Shown here piece by piece: positions 11,801-22,641 of a stretch of 64,000 nucleotides of DNA. This DNA comes from Lepisosteus oculatus (Eukaryota > Chordata > Actinopteri > Semionotiformes > Lepisosteidae). The stretch covers positions 15,763,532 through 15,827,531 of the forward strand of contig NC_090718.1 of the NCBI RefSeq assembly GCF_040954835.1, read 5' to 3'. Both the position numbers and the translations under genes were made by a program. The notes beneath the pieces are model-generated. The model did not search any database. It was not told the origin of the DNA and saw only the letters and a program-made list of their open reading frames with translations. Every line of letters begins with the position of its first letter. The stretch's first letter is position 1.

Positions 11801-13184
11801 TGCGAGTACGCGCGGGGTATAAACGCGCTCTCTAGTTCATATTGGCCCAGGAGCACAGTCCGCTGTCCGTCCTCGGTGGCAGAGGGGACTTTAAAAATCC
11901 CAATCAGGGGTATAAAGGAATCGTCTTGTAGTGCAATAAAGGCTGGTGATGCAAGAGTGCGCCCGGGAGCTCACGGGTGGAAATGTACTGGGAGCACCGA
12001 GTCCAGAGAAGTGATCCCTTGCCCGTGAGTGCGCGCTTCCCCGGGACAGCAGACACTGAGGTACTGTGCGCTCGTGTTCTCCAGAAACAGGCCTTCGCCG
12101 CTGGCGGTGTTCTTGGCACAGACCCTTTCCGAGGGAAGTCACGGCAGGAGGTGGGCGCGAGGCCTCCGCGTGCCAGTTCCCGAGGCCGTGGGTGGCATTG
12201 GCTCTGCTCAGTGTGGCTCCCCGACACGGCTCGTGGGAGCGCCCCGTTCCCGGCGGCGCTGTTTCGCCTGGAGGGGAAAGTAGAGGTGAGCCGGAAGCAG
12301 GCCCGTGTGTTTTCTGCCCCGTCAGTGCTGTTGGTTCGGGTGTTGCCCGGCCTTGACAGGAGAGCAGGGCCAGTCGGTCCAGGAGCTGCGGGTTTCCCGT
12401 TTGTTTGGGTAGAAGCTGCGGTATCGGGGTGCTCAGTCACGAGGGACCTCAGTCGTGGCTGCCGCAGCCCGAGGAAGTGGTAGGGGCTCAGATGACGTCA
12501 CGGCGCCTCTGCCCTGTCCGGCGTGTGAGAGAGGCGCCGGGTGTGCAGGTAACCGCTCGGATCTGTAGCAGCTGACTGCCCTGAGAGCTCGTGTGTGACG
12601 GTACTGTTGAGTAAGAAGGCCGGTCTGCTTGCAGGGCGAGAATCCAGAGGCCAGTGTCGCAGGAATCAGAGGTGTTTCTTCGGAGCGTAATATTATCTAA
12701 AAGGTGTTTGTTCAAACTAAACTACCAGTAGAAATTATACGGAAACTGGAGTTGCAAAGGAATTTCATTTACATTTTAACCTTTTTGGATACTTTATTGG
12801 AGGGCTGCCAAGAAACAAAAGCACCCTTTGAAATATTACCAGTGTCCAGTTTCTGTCGCCTGGCTGTGAGCCGGTCTCTGACCCTGTTTCCCCTCGCTGG
12901 CTCTGCCCTGCTCCAGTAGGATCACATGTGTCATGACGGGCGCTCTGTAACACTGCAGCCCGGAAGTCAGCGCCCTGAACTGAGAGCCCGCAGTGAAGAT
13001 CCGCAGCAGAGCGGCTCCGAGTTTCACAGGACTGCAGGTGGATTCACCTGGTTAATGAGCAGCAGTGACCCAGGACTGGGAGCCCCTGGAGTGTAGCGTT
13101 TGTCTTATTGTTGAAACCCACAACATATTTAGAATAGTTTTCAGGGCCGCTAGATCTATCCCGGAGAAGTGTATGAATTGGCTT

Positions 13185-13382
13185 CATTACTCTCTGCTCT
13201 CCTCCCCACTAATAGCTGATGTGTGGTGAGCGTTCTGGCGCACTATGGCTGCTGTCGCATCATCCAGGTGGATGCTGCACATTGGTGGTGGTGGAGGGGA
13301 GACCCCATTACCTGTAAAGCGCTTTGAGTGGAGTGTCCAGAAAAGCGCTATATAAGTGTAAGCAATTATTATTATTATTATA
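13185..13382 (+). mobile_element. Dispersed retroposon family A, 3' part
   Basis: It ends GTAAAGCGCTTTGAGTGG, GTCCAGAAAAGCGCTATATA and an (ATT)n tail. The reverse complement of this end begins the copies at 18447 and 46085, which defines the family and its orientation. Confidence 0.7.
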
Positions 13383-14104
13383 ATTAAGTGTGCGGGTGTG
13401 TGAACAGTCAACCCGAGACGTGCAGTGTTGGACTATTCCCAATGTTGGACTATTTTCCAAGCTGCGCATCTGTCATTTTCAGACTTCCACGGGAATGCGA
13501 AGAAAAAATAAATGAAAACTCTGTGTTAACCAAAAGTAAAACTAACGCTACTTCGGAAGAATGGTTCAATACGTGTCTGCGAGCGCGCATGTGCCATCGC
13601 ATTGTCGTGCCTCGTGTTCTGCGACTTTCTTGGGGTGCAAATGTGATTTTAACTTCCGCCGAGACGGCTTTAAAACAGGCCAGGTCGTTTCTGAATGTCA
13701 TGACTTTATTCCGCCTCCAGTCCGTGGGTTGCTGTCCTACAGAGACCGCCCAGCCACACGGAGGAACAGGCTCGGACTTGTTTATCCAGATAATCGCAGT
13801 GATGAAAATCAATCATCCCTTTTGGCGAGAAAAAGCCCGACCTGGGGGCTAGCAGCCAGGCGGCGTGCTCGTGTTGACGTGCCAGTCGCTGGACTCGCCA
13901 CACCGCGGCCTGACCCCCCCGGACCGGCCCTCTGACCCGCGAGTGGAGCGGGCTCGCCGGACCGTCCCCACGGACCGATACCGAGCTCCGGTCCTCCGTG
14001 TGGAGAAAAACACTTTCAGCTGTCAGGACACGATTGCAACAGACACGGAAAATTGACAGGGACTCTTTCTGTCTGTTTGGGCTCGGGGGTGGGGGGATTC
14101 CGTC

Positions 14105-14245
14105 TTCAAAAGACAATATTATTATTTGCTCGCAAGTTAATTAACGTAATTAGAATGCGCCCCCGTATCCGGGGCGTCTCTTTAGTAAATACCACCCTGA
14201 GAATGTGTCTTTACCTCGGCCCTTCAGCCATGAAGAGTTAATAAA
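14105..14245 (+). promoter_or_regulatory. Candidate enhancer: TTAATTAACGTAATTAG cluster
   Basis: GTTAATTAACGTAATTAGAA holds two overlapping TAATTA homeodomain sites, with further AT-rich words (GAGTTAATAAACAG) downstream. Inference from motif density only. Confidence 0.25.
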
Positions 14246-15419
14246 CAGAGGCCCCTGGAAGGACGAGCTAGCCGCGTGGGAATGCGGGGCGTGCCCAGTG
14301 ACCCTGCGAGGCACGTGGAGCCGCGGGCCGGGTGTTTTTAACGCCAGAAGTCGGTGGTGTTTTCGCGTCTGTATGTCGTAAATCTTCCCTCGGCCTTGGA
14401 AACCCCGCAGCTGGGGAAAACGCTTTGAATAAAATGAAAAACACCAGGGTGGACTTGCTAAACAAACAACCAGACTGGAGCGGTGGGAAGACGCTGGGCC
14501 GCGCCAGGCGCAGATCGGAACGGGCTGGTGACCTGCTCCTGCGAGTCCTGGTCTGGTGCTTGATGAGAGCCCTCTCCGACAGGACCTTGAGTCCGCAGGC
14601 GGGGGTGTGGTGTGGGAGCCCCCGTCTCCTGAGGGAGAGTTCAGGGCGGGCCGGTGGAATGGAGGAGAGTGCACAGGCTGGGGCCACGATCCTTTCTCGT
14701 CTTCCTCCGGTTTTGTGCTCCTCTGCCTCACGCCACACACAGCTATTCTGCAAAGGGCCCAGTGACGGCATGATTGAGTGAGCGCTCTTGTTAAGCCCTG
14801 TGTGCTTCCCATCCAGGGTGTTAATTGCGTGAAGAGAGAAACTGAGCTGGTCAGGAAAGACCGCTTTCTCTCCCATCGTGTGTCCAGGAGCCGCTGTAGT
14901 GCGGGGGCCTGTCTTGGGTTTTTGCGTGTTCGGTGGATGATGGAGGCTGGGAGTGTTATTGTAGTGTTACAGTACGATCGTTTCCGTGTTTCTGGAGCGA
15001 GTCTGACAGCGGGACAGCGCCCCTCCTGCGGCGGGGGTCCCGGGATGCATGCGCAGCGGCGGGGTGCTGGCTGCAGTCCCCAGCGCCAGAGATACGCCCG
15101 GCCCCCAGCCCCCAGCCCAGCCCAGCCCATCTCCCACCTCTGCTGTGGCTCCTCCAGTTACTCTGCCCTCCGAGGTTGGCACTGGAGCCTCCGGGCTGGC
15201 GAGCCTGGGCCAGGCCGAGAGAGCTGGTGAGAGAGAGTGGCAGGACTGGACACCGGTGAGTCTCGAGCGAGCTGTGCCGTGAGGGGCTCCCCTGCAGCCT
15301 CTGATCTCGGGGAGCGCCCATCGCACCCTCCGTCCCCTGCGGAGCACAGGGCCCCGACCGCCTGCTCGGACTGCCAGCAGGAGCCTGGAACAGCGAGCTT
15401 CCCCATCTCTGCTCTGAAC

Positions 15420-15436
15420 AGCAGGGGGCGCCGCTC
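15420..15436 (+). promoter_or_regulatory. CTCF-like site in boc intron 1
   Basis: ACAGCAGGGGGCGCCGC fits the CTCF core and lies outside the recognised retroposon copies. Confidence 0.4.
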
Positions 15437-15472
15437 CGTCCTGCCCTGCGTGTGTGAGAGCTGAGGAGGAGC

Positions 15473-15665
15473 CATGCGTGTGCGTGGGGCTGAGGAGGAG
15501 GAGGACGAGCCGACGCGTGTGCTTGGGGCTGAGGAGGAGGAGGACGAGCCGACGCGTGTGCGTGGGGCTGAGGAGGAGGAGGAGGAGGAGGAGCCACGCA
15601 TGTGTGTGAGAGCTGAGGAGGAGGAGGACGAGCCACGCGTGTGCGTGGGGCTGAGGAGGATGAGG
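15473..15665 (+). repeat. Purine-rich minisatellite (GAGGAGGAGGACGAGCC)
   Basis: Five units of GTGTGCGTGGGGCTGAGGAG followed by GAGGAGGACGAGCC, of variable length. Confidence 0.85.
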
Positions 15666-15847
15666 GAGGCCATGACTCCTGCAAGACACTCTCCTGTGAA
15701 GCTTCAGTGCTGCAAATATTTTTTTAAAGTTTTGAACGAGGATTAATACTTGAAGTTAAGAGTGCTTCTGGAAGGGGGCCAGGGAGCGCTGTGGGGGAGA
15801 TGTAGCAGAGACAGCCGGTGATGTTGCACAGGCCGGGTGCCTGTCTC

Positions 15848-16107
15848 TGTGAGTCAGGTGGGGGGAGAGATGGGGTGCCTGTCTCTGTGCAGTAGGGCTG
15901 GGGTGGGGGGAGAGATGGGGTGCCTGTCTCTGTGAGTCGGGTGGGGGGAGAGATGGGGTGCCTGTCTCTGTGCAGTAGGGCTGGGGTGGGGGGAGAGATG
16001 GGGTGCCTGTCTCTGTGAGTCGGGTGGGGGGAGAGATGGGGTGCCTGTCTCTGTGCAGTAGAGTTGGGGTGGGGGGAGAGATGGGGTGCCTGTCTCTGTG
16101 CAGTAGG
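15848..16107 (+). repeat. Minisatellite with GGGGAGAGATGGGGTGCCTG units
   Basis: Two alternating unit types: GTGAGTCGGGTGGGGGGAGA and GTGCAGTAGGGCTGGGGTGG. About seven units. Confidence 0.88.
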
Positions 16108-18442
16108 TAGGTGTAGGTTTTTCATGCGTCTTGCCCATGGGTAACACGTGAGACTGGAAGGATGTGAAAGTGTTGTTTTCTCCTCCACTGGAGCTGTAAA
16201 TACGGCACTGGAGTCCAGCTGCTGTGCACCGGGAGGCTGGGCTTGCCTGTGGCTCGTCTTCTGATAAAGCTGCCCTTCATTTCCAGTCCGCAATACCAGC
16301 TTTCCTGTGCTTAGTGCCGGGAACAGAACTTGGCTCGGACATCTTGGAGCTAAATCAGCCTTTGAAAGGAGCTGGCGAAAGTGGGAGACCAAACCAGCTT
16401 GCTGCTGCGAGTGTCAGTCGTAAAGCAAAAGAAGAAATGATGTAGCAGTATTGAAACTTAACCAGCCTGCCAAAGTGGAGTGTCTTTACTGCACCTTTCC
16501 AAGGTAAATCATGTCGGGCATGATGGATGGGCTGGTTTGTCTTTATAAACAGGGGCCGATTCGTTCCCCAGGTGGTTTCCAGCAAAGAGGGCTGATTTAG
16601 ACTCACCCTGAGACCAAGAGGCCTTTCAGCCCATCTGGCTGTTCTGGTGTTTGGGAGGTGATGAGCTCAGGAATGTCATCCAGCTGTGTCTGGAGAGGAG
16701 CCAGGGCATCGACTTCAACACTACAGCTGGGCAGCCTGTTCCCTACTCCCGCCCCTCTCTGTGTACAGCAGTGCCTCCTGTCCTGACTGGAGGAGCTCAT
16801 CCAACTGTGTATTGAGAGAAGCCAGGCCATCGGCTCCCACAAGCTGCCCAACGTGATGCCTTAAACAGGTAATTGCGTGTGGGCATCTTGTTCCCCACCC
16901 CCACCCCTCTGTGTAAAGTCTGCAATGACTCTGATCTGTTTTCCCTTCCTCTCCTCCACTCCCTGGGTTCTTGTTTCACCAACGGTCCAGCTCTGGGCGA
17001 TATTCTACTTTTCTTACTCTTCTTACCTACTGTTCCGGTTGCAAAAACACGTTAAACTGCAGATGATGTGTATTTCGTAGCCGTTTAGCTGGGCGGCTGT
17101 TGTCGTGCTTGTGAGCGAGGGGCCGAGTGTTTCCGTGGCCAGCAGTGTGAACGAGGGCAGCTCTGGGGCCGCTCGTCTGCAGGCAAGCTCTGTCGTGCGT
17201 GTGCGTGTTCTCCTGGTGCGCGGTGCGGGTTCGGGGGAGCCCAGCGGCGCGGGGGGAGGTGTTGTGTGGACCAGCGGGCTCTCTGGCACTGATCCTGTGC
17301 TGCGACTGGCCTCCAGCGGACCCCGGGTCCCAGAGCTCCAGACGGAGCAAATCCGGGCTTTGTTCCTCGTCGCTGGTGGAATTCGCCCGTGGGGTCCGGG
17401 GGACCCCCAGCCAGGCTGTCCGTCCCTGTGTGTCAGACGAGACGGGATTTAATTCCCCCTGTTTGTTTGCTTAATCCCGCTGTTGAAAGGCTTGGGAACA
17501 GACGGACTCGCCCCCCCCACCCCCCCCAACCCCACATCGGTTCCCAGGAAGACAGCCAATCAAGGAGGCTCTCGAGCTGCTGCGGACTGTACCCCGCTCT
17601 CCTGCGGCTGCCACTGGGCTCAGAGGCGCCCGGAGCGGGATCACCTGGGGGCTGGCGATGTGACTGGGGGGCTCGGGGGGCTCCGGGGGACTGCCCCTGC
17701 ACGCTGCAGGGCCCCTCAGACCCGTGTCTTGACAGCGGCTCTGTTGTGCTGACAGCAGCAGGACGAGTAGACTGACCCCTGTGTGTTCCTGCAGCTCTTC
17801 CCCCCAGAGGGCGTCTCTCATGCCTGACTGGCAGGGACTGTCGCGTCTGGGGAGGGGCGAGGTGTCCGCTCGGATTCAGGAATGCATGTGCTTGTGGGGC
17901 GGGCGAGTACGGACAGGCCCGGGCAGTCAGGGGTCCCCAAGGCCGCAGGGGGAGACAGCTCTGTCCCGCTGGACTGCTGGAAAACAAAATATATCCGTAT
18001 ATATTCCTGCTGATCTGGGTCTGGACTCATTCGGGATTCCCAGATGGAATCGTTTCTCAGGATTCCTGCAGGGCCGGCGCAGGACAGCTGTGAACCCATG
18101 CGGGTTTTGTCTGCAGGAGCTACCCGGGAATTCTGGAGTCTGAGCCTGGACTCCGGAGGGGCGGTGAGCTGTCCTGGAGGAGGACAGGGAAGCTGTTCCA
18201 GACTGGTCTGTGGTACAGAGGATGGGACCCGGCTCTGCAGGGGGTGGGGGCAGAGTTCATGCCTGCTCATTGCGGGAGCTGAGCAATCCCAGATTTCGTG
18301 GGTGTTTGCTGTTCACGCCTGACTTGTGACGAGTCTTTTCCAATAAAAGCGCATTGTGTGACTGTGCTTGGGTTGTCTGTGCATCGTTGCCTTAGAAGGA
18401 CAAGAATCTCAGAACCTGGAGGACACTCAAGTGCCACCATCT

Positions 18443-18960
18443 GGTATAATAACTCCTTGCACTTCTGTAGCGCTTCTCTGGACCCTCCACTCAGAGCTCT
18501 TTACACGTCATGGGGATCCCCTCCACCCCCACCAGTGTGTACCCCCACCTGGATGATGCTCCAGTCCTCTCCCAGCTCTCAGTGGGGAGGAGAGCAGAGT
18601 GATGAGGCCAGTTCAGAGACTGGGGTTATTAGGAGGCCATGATGGGTAAAGACCAGGGGGAGATTTGACCAGGACACTGGGGTAACACCCCTACTCTTCT
18701 CGAGAAACACCCCGGGATTGTTAATGACCTCAGAGAGTCAGGACCTCGGTTTTACATCTCATCTGAAGGACGGCGCCTGTTTACAGTATAGTGTCCCCAT
18801 CACTATACTGGGGCATTAGGACCCACACAGACCGCAGGGTGAGCGCCCCCTGCTGGCCCCACTGACACCTCTTCCAGCAGCAGCATCAGCTCTCCCAGGA
18901 GTCTCCCCTCCAGGTACTGGCCAGGCTCTCACTGCTGGGCTCCAGGGGGGCAGGGAGAGG
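18443..18960 (-). mobile_element. Dispersed retroposon family A, longest copy
   Basis: This is the most complete copy in the window. In plus-strand order it has the CGCTT-TCTGGACCCTCCACTCA end, GATGATGCTCCAGTCCTCTC, GGTTATTAGGAGGCCATGAT, CACCCCGGGATTGTTAATGA, CATCTGAAGGACGGCGCC, the CTCF-like block at 18841-18860 and CCAGGTACTGGCCAGGCTC. Confidence 0.75.
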
Positions 18961-21865
18961 GGAGAGCGAGGGGCTCAGTCTCAGCCCATGTCTCTCTTGC
19001 GCTGTGTGCAGTATGCCTTCGCTGCTCGGTTGCGTGACCACTGGCGATCAGGAGCTCCTCCTCACCCCTGACCCGGGACTCCTCTCCCCGCGCGAGCCTG
19101 GAATGACACTCCTCCTCCTCGCAGCAGACACTGCTGCTCCCAGCATCCTTTTCCGGTTTCCCCCCGCTGAGAATCGGGAGACCAGGGTCCGAGCTCCGAG
19201 GCTGGGGTCCTACAGGGAGTTCACCTCACCTAGAGAAACGCGTGGAGGGGGGTCTGGGGCACCATGTCCTTCGGTCGCAGACTGTGAGCGGCTCTCTGTG
19301 AAAGCGGGATCGTACAAGTGCCCTGTTTTGTATCCTGAATCTATGGACTCGGGATCAGAAGGCTCCCAGACCCCTCAGTCCACGGTGATGCCACAGGAGG
19401 GGCACTGAGGGATCGGGCTGGGTCTCGTCCCGCGGCTGCTCTGCCTGTGCTCAAGCCGACTGGCCGCTGGCAGCGCCCCCCGGTGGGCGGGCCATCCCTC
19501 CGTGACCCGAGTGCTGCGGGCGCGCCGGTTAGCCCTGCTGTCGTGGCGCCGGGCCCACATCGCACGTGCAGGCAGCGGCTTTTCCTCCGGAAAGCGAGGC
19601 GCGCAGGAGAGGCAGCCTGCTTCCAAGAGGCCAGAGAAAAACAAACAAAACAGCCCCTTATCGCTCGTCTCCCCCGCGGCTCCTGTCCGGGGAGTGTCCC
19701 GGGAGCTGTGCCGGGGGCGCGCGCGATGCCCGGATCTCTCCGCGGGCGGTGGCGGCGGATGTCGGGGAGCAGGGAGCTGATAAGCCCCAGGAGCAGGGGC
19801 CTGTTGTCTCCGCGGGGGCGATCAGCGCGGCGGCTCTGCAGCAGGAAGGGGTGTTTCCTCTCCCTGCCGCGGATACTGGAGACGTTGACAGTCGCACAGG
19901 CAGACGGTTTGTTTTCTCCGCAGTGGATGAAGTTTCGTGGTTCTGGGAAGAGAGGGGGGCGGGCGTGTTGGGACAGGTGCGCGATCTGTGACAGCATTCC
20001 CTCTCGGTTTTCCGAGCTGACGGTGCCCAGCGGGCACGGCTGCCGCCCCAGCCAGGTGGGGCAAAAGGGGGAAGAGGAAGAGGGGGGAGGGGGGAGGAAG
20101 GTGAAGGACACAGCCAGGGTCTCTCGCTGAGCCTCATGACCGGCAGAAGGAACCGCAGGGAGACTCTGTCCCCCATATCAACATTCATACCAGAAGGCAG
20201 ACGCCCCCTCCGATCTCCGCCCGTCTGCCACGCTGTCACACTCTTGAGTGTCATCAGTATCACTCCAGCGGCGCACGCCTCGCTCTCGCCCTGCCCTGTG
20301 TACCGAGCCAGCTTCCTGGGCCTGGGAGGGAAGAGAGGGAGGGGGGCTGGGAAGTGCTGTGCCCTGTGATTCGGGCTTGTGGGTTTCTGAGTGTGCAGGC
20401 GTGTGTTCTGCTCGTGAGATACATACCCAGTGCTCCAGTCGTTAATGAAATCCCACTTGTGATTTGGTATAATCCAGAGGCACTCTGCCAGCCCACAGAG
20501 TTGATTGATTCTTGAGTGATGGGTGCGCTGGGAGTCCCAGTATAAGAAATCATGTTGGGGTTGTTGGCACCAGCAGACTCCAGCATTGCCCCAGGTACAG
20601 GGTACAGGAGGAGGTGATACCCTGTTCTCCGAGGCTGCAGGAATATTCCCAGAGGATGATCCTGGAGTGGCTGTGGTATATCGGAATCTGAATGAAGTCC
20701 TGAAGCAGATTGTTCTGTACGTTCACCTTGGGATTTGTGTTCCCAGTACAACCCGGACAGGAAGTTCTGGCCTGTCCGCTCTGGGAATTTTGGGTGCGGG
20801 GGGTGGAGGGGGACCTGGCAGCCGTCTCGTCTCCGTGTATGGCCTTGACCTCTGACCTCCAGGATGTGTGTGTGTTGGTGGCGCGTGAGTGAGGAGCAGA
20901 CGGAGTGTATTATTTCCTGAGCTTCCTGCTCTCTTCCTCTGCTGCTGTGCAGATTGGGTTCGCCAGCGCCCGCCCCAGCTCGGGGAACGTGCCGCGGTCA
21001 CGGTCTGCGGATGATCGCTTCCAGTCCTTCTTGAACGTGTGGAAATGAGGCTTTCGAAACCTCCTGGGACTCCTTCAAAACCAGTCTAGCTGGGGTTCAG
21101 TCTCCCACTTACACATCAAACAGACGAGATCAAACAGATTGCCGAATATCCTGCATTTGTAAGACACTGCATAAGACCCAGGCTTAGCGACTTGGTGTTT
21201 AGATATTGCTCTCCTCTTATCTTGAAGGTAGCAGGATTTTATTAATCTTGCAACTGACGGGGGGCACATCACGCCTGATAGTTCTGAAAGCTTGTGTGGG
21301 AAAGGGATCGTGTGTTATAGGCTGGATAAGTCAGCCGTGGTCTTTTCAGCTCCTTGAAGGGGCAGCCAAGCTCTGACTTGCCTGTGCTGTGAGAAGGGTT
21401 CAGTTCCGAAATCAAGTTCTTGCTTGCCGACGTGCTGAAGTTCTGGCTCAGGTGGAAAAATGCTTTTTTTGGTTCGTAAAATAGTACAAATGCCCCGTAT
21501 CATTGACAATCGTATTGGGATACCTCATCATGCCCGACTGGTGGACCATTTTATATCAATTACACTGCACATAACGTATTTTTACTGCTTGTTTCGTATG
21601 TATTGTGTCAAAGTGATTTCCAAGACTTTCAAAATCTGGGACACAAGTTTGGTGCTAGTGTGGGTAAGATGAGCACATGAGCACTGAGAAAGTACAAGAG
21701 CTGTAGAGGTGAAGTTATTTAGGTTATCTGTGCCTTTCTGGGGCTGCCTGTGATGTGAGCTGCTGTCTCTGGTCTCCGGACACTCAGACGCACAGGCAGT
21801 GTGGAAGAACCGCTGCTACACTGCATGTCTGTGCTCCCAGACTGACTCCTGTAATGTTCTTCATT

Positions 21866-22215
21866 TCAGTTCAATTCAAGAAGCTTTATCTGCATGACCA
21901 ATGAATAAATGAGTGTTGCCAAAGCATATACAATTAACACAACATCTAGAGACATTTACAATACAGACACATCATAATACATTTACATACAGACATAGAG
22001 ATGCTCTGAAAGACAGGCTCACTGTTCCTCAGGCTGGGACAGGAGATCACACACTGTATTATTATTATTGAGAGACAGGCTCACTGTCTGTTCCTCAGGC
22101 TGGGACAGGAGATCACACACTGTATTATTATTATTGAGAGACAGGCTCACTGTCTATTCCTCAGGCTGGGACAGGAGATCACACACTGTATTATTATTAT
22201 TGAAAGACAGGCTCA
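21866..22215 (+). repeat. Dispersed fish repeat followed by three 67-bp tandem units
   Basis: TCAATTCAAGAAGCTTTATC with TTGCCAAAGCATATACAATT is a common fish repeat end. From about 22005 a unit of about 67 bp (GACAGGCTCACTGTCTGTTC ... ACTGTATTATTATTATTGA) is repeated three times and then fades. A related sequence in reverse lies near 36680-36780. Confidence 0.6.
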
Positions 22216-22641
22216 ATTCCCTCCTCCCTCTCCCAGTAGGATTGGGAGTTGCTGTGATTATGGCAGGTGTTGGAATTCTGGGATTAGATGTGTAAATTTG
22301 GGAAAGAATGTTTCTCTAATCCCAGAATATTTGTCGCAGTGCAGTAGGCAGTACACCTCTGTCTATTTCTCCCTGTTGGCAGTGGGAGCACAGCCTGTCC
22401 TCTCTGGGCAGCCAGGTCTGCCTGTGTCCAGTGTCTGTGGTCTGATTCTCTTTCTGATTTAAGATGACGGATCTCGTGTCCTGTTTACTCTGAATTTGTC
22501 TGGCATTTTTGTCTTTCAAAGATGACATACTGTTGATGCTACGGTGTTGTTACACGCTGTGCGCTGGGACTGTGGTCTTGCGGGTGAACTGGTATCTGTC
22601 TCTGCAGCGGCTGGTTCCTTCTTTTTCTGTGTAGAGGGAAG

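Noticed and set aside
14150..15130. 326-residue minus-strand open frame
   Set aside because: GC-rich DNA with few stops; no recognisable domain, arginine/proline-rich composition and overlapping equally long frames on both strands.
19341..20263. Overlapping 201-256 residue frames on both strands
   Set aside because: CpG-rich stop-poor patch, no domain, no consistent splice structure.
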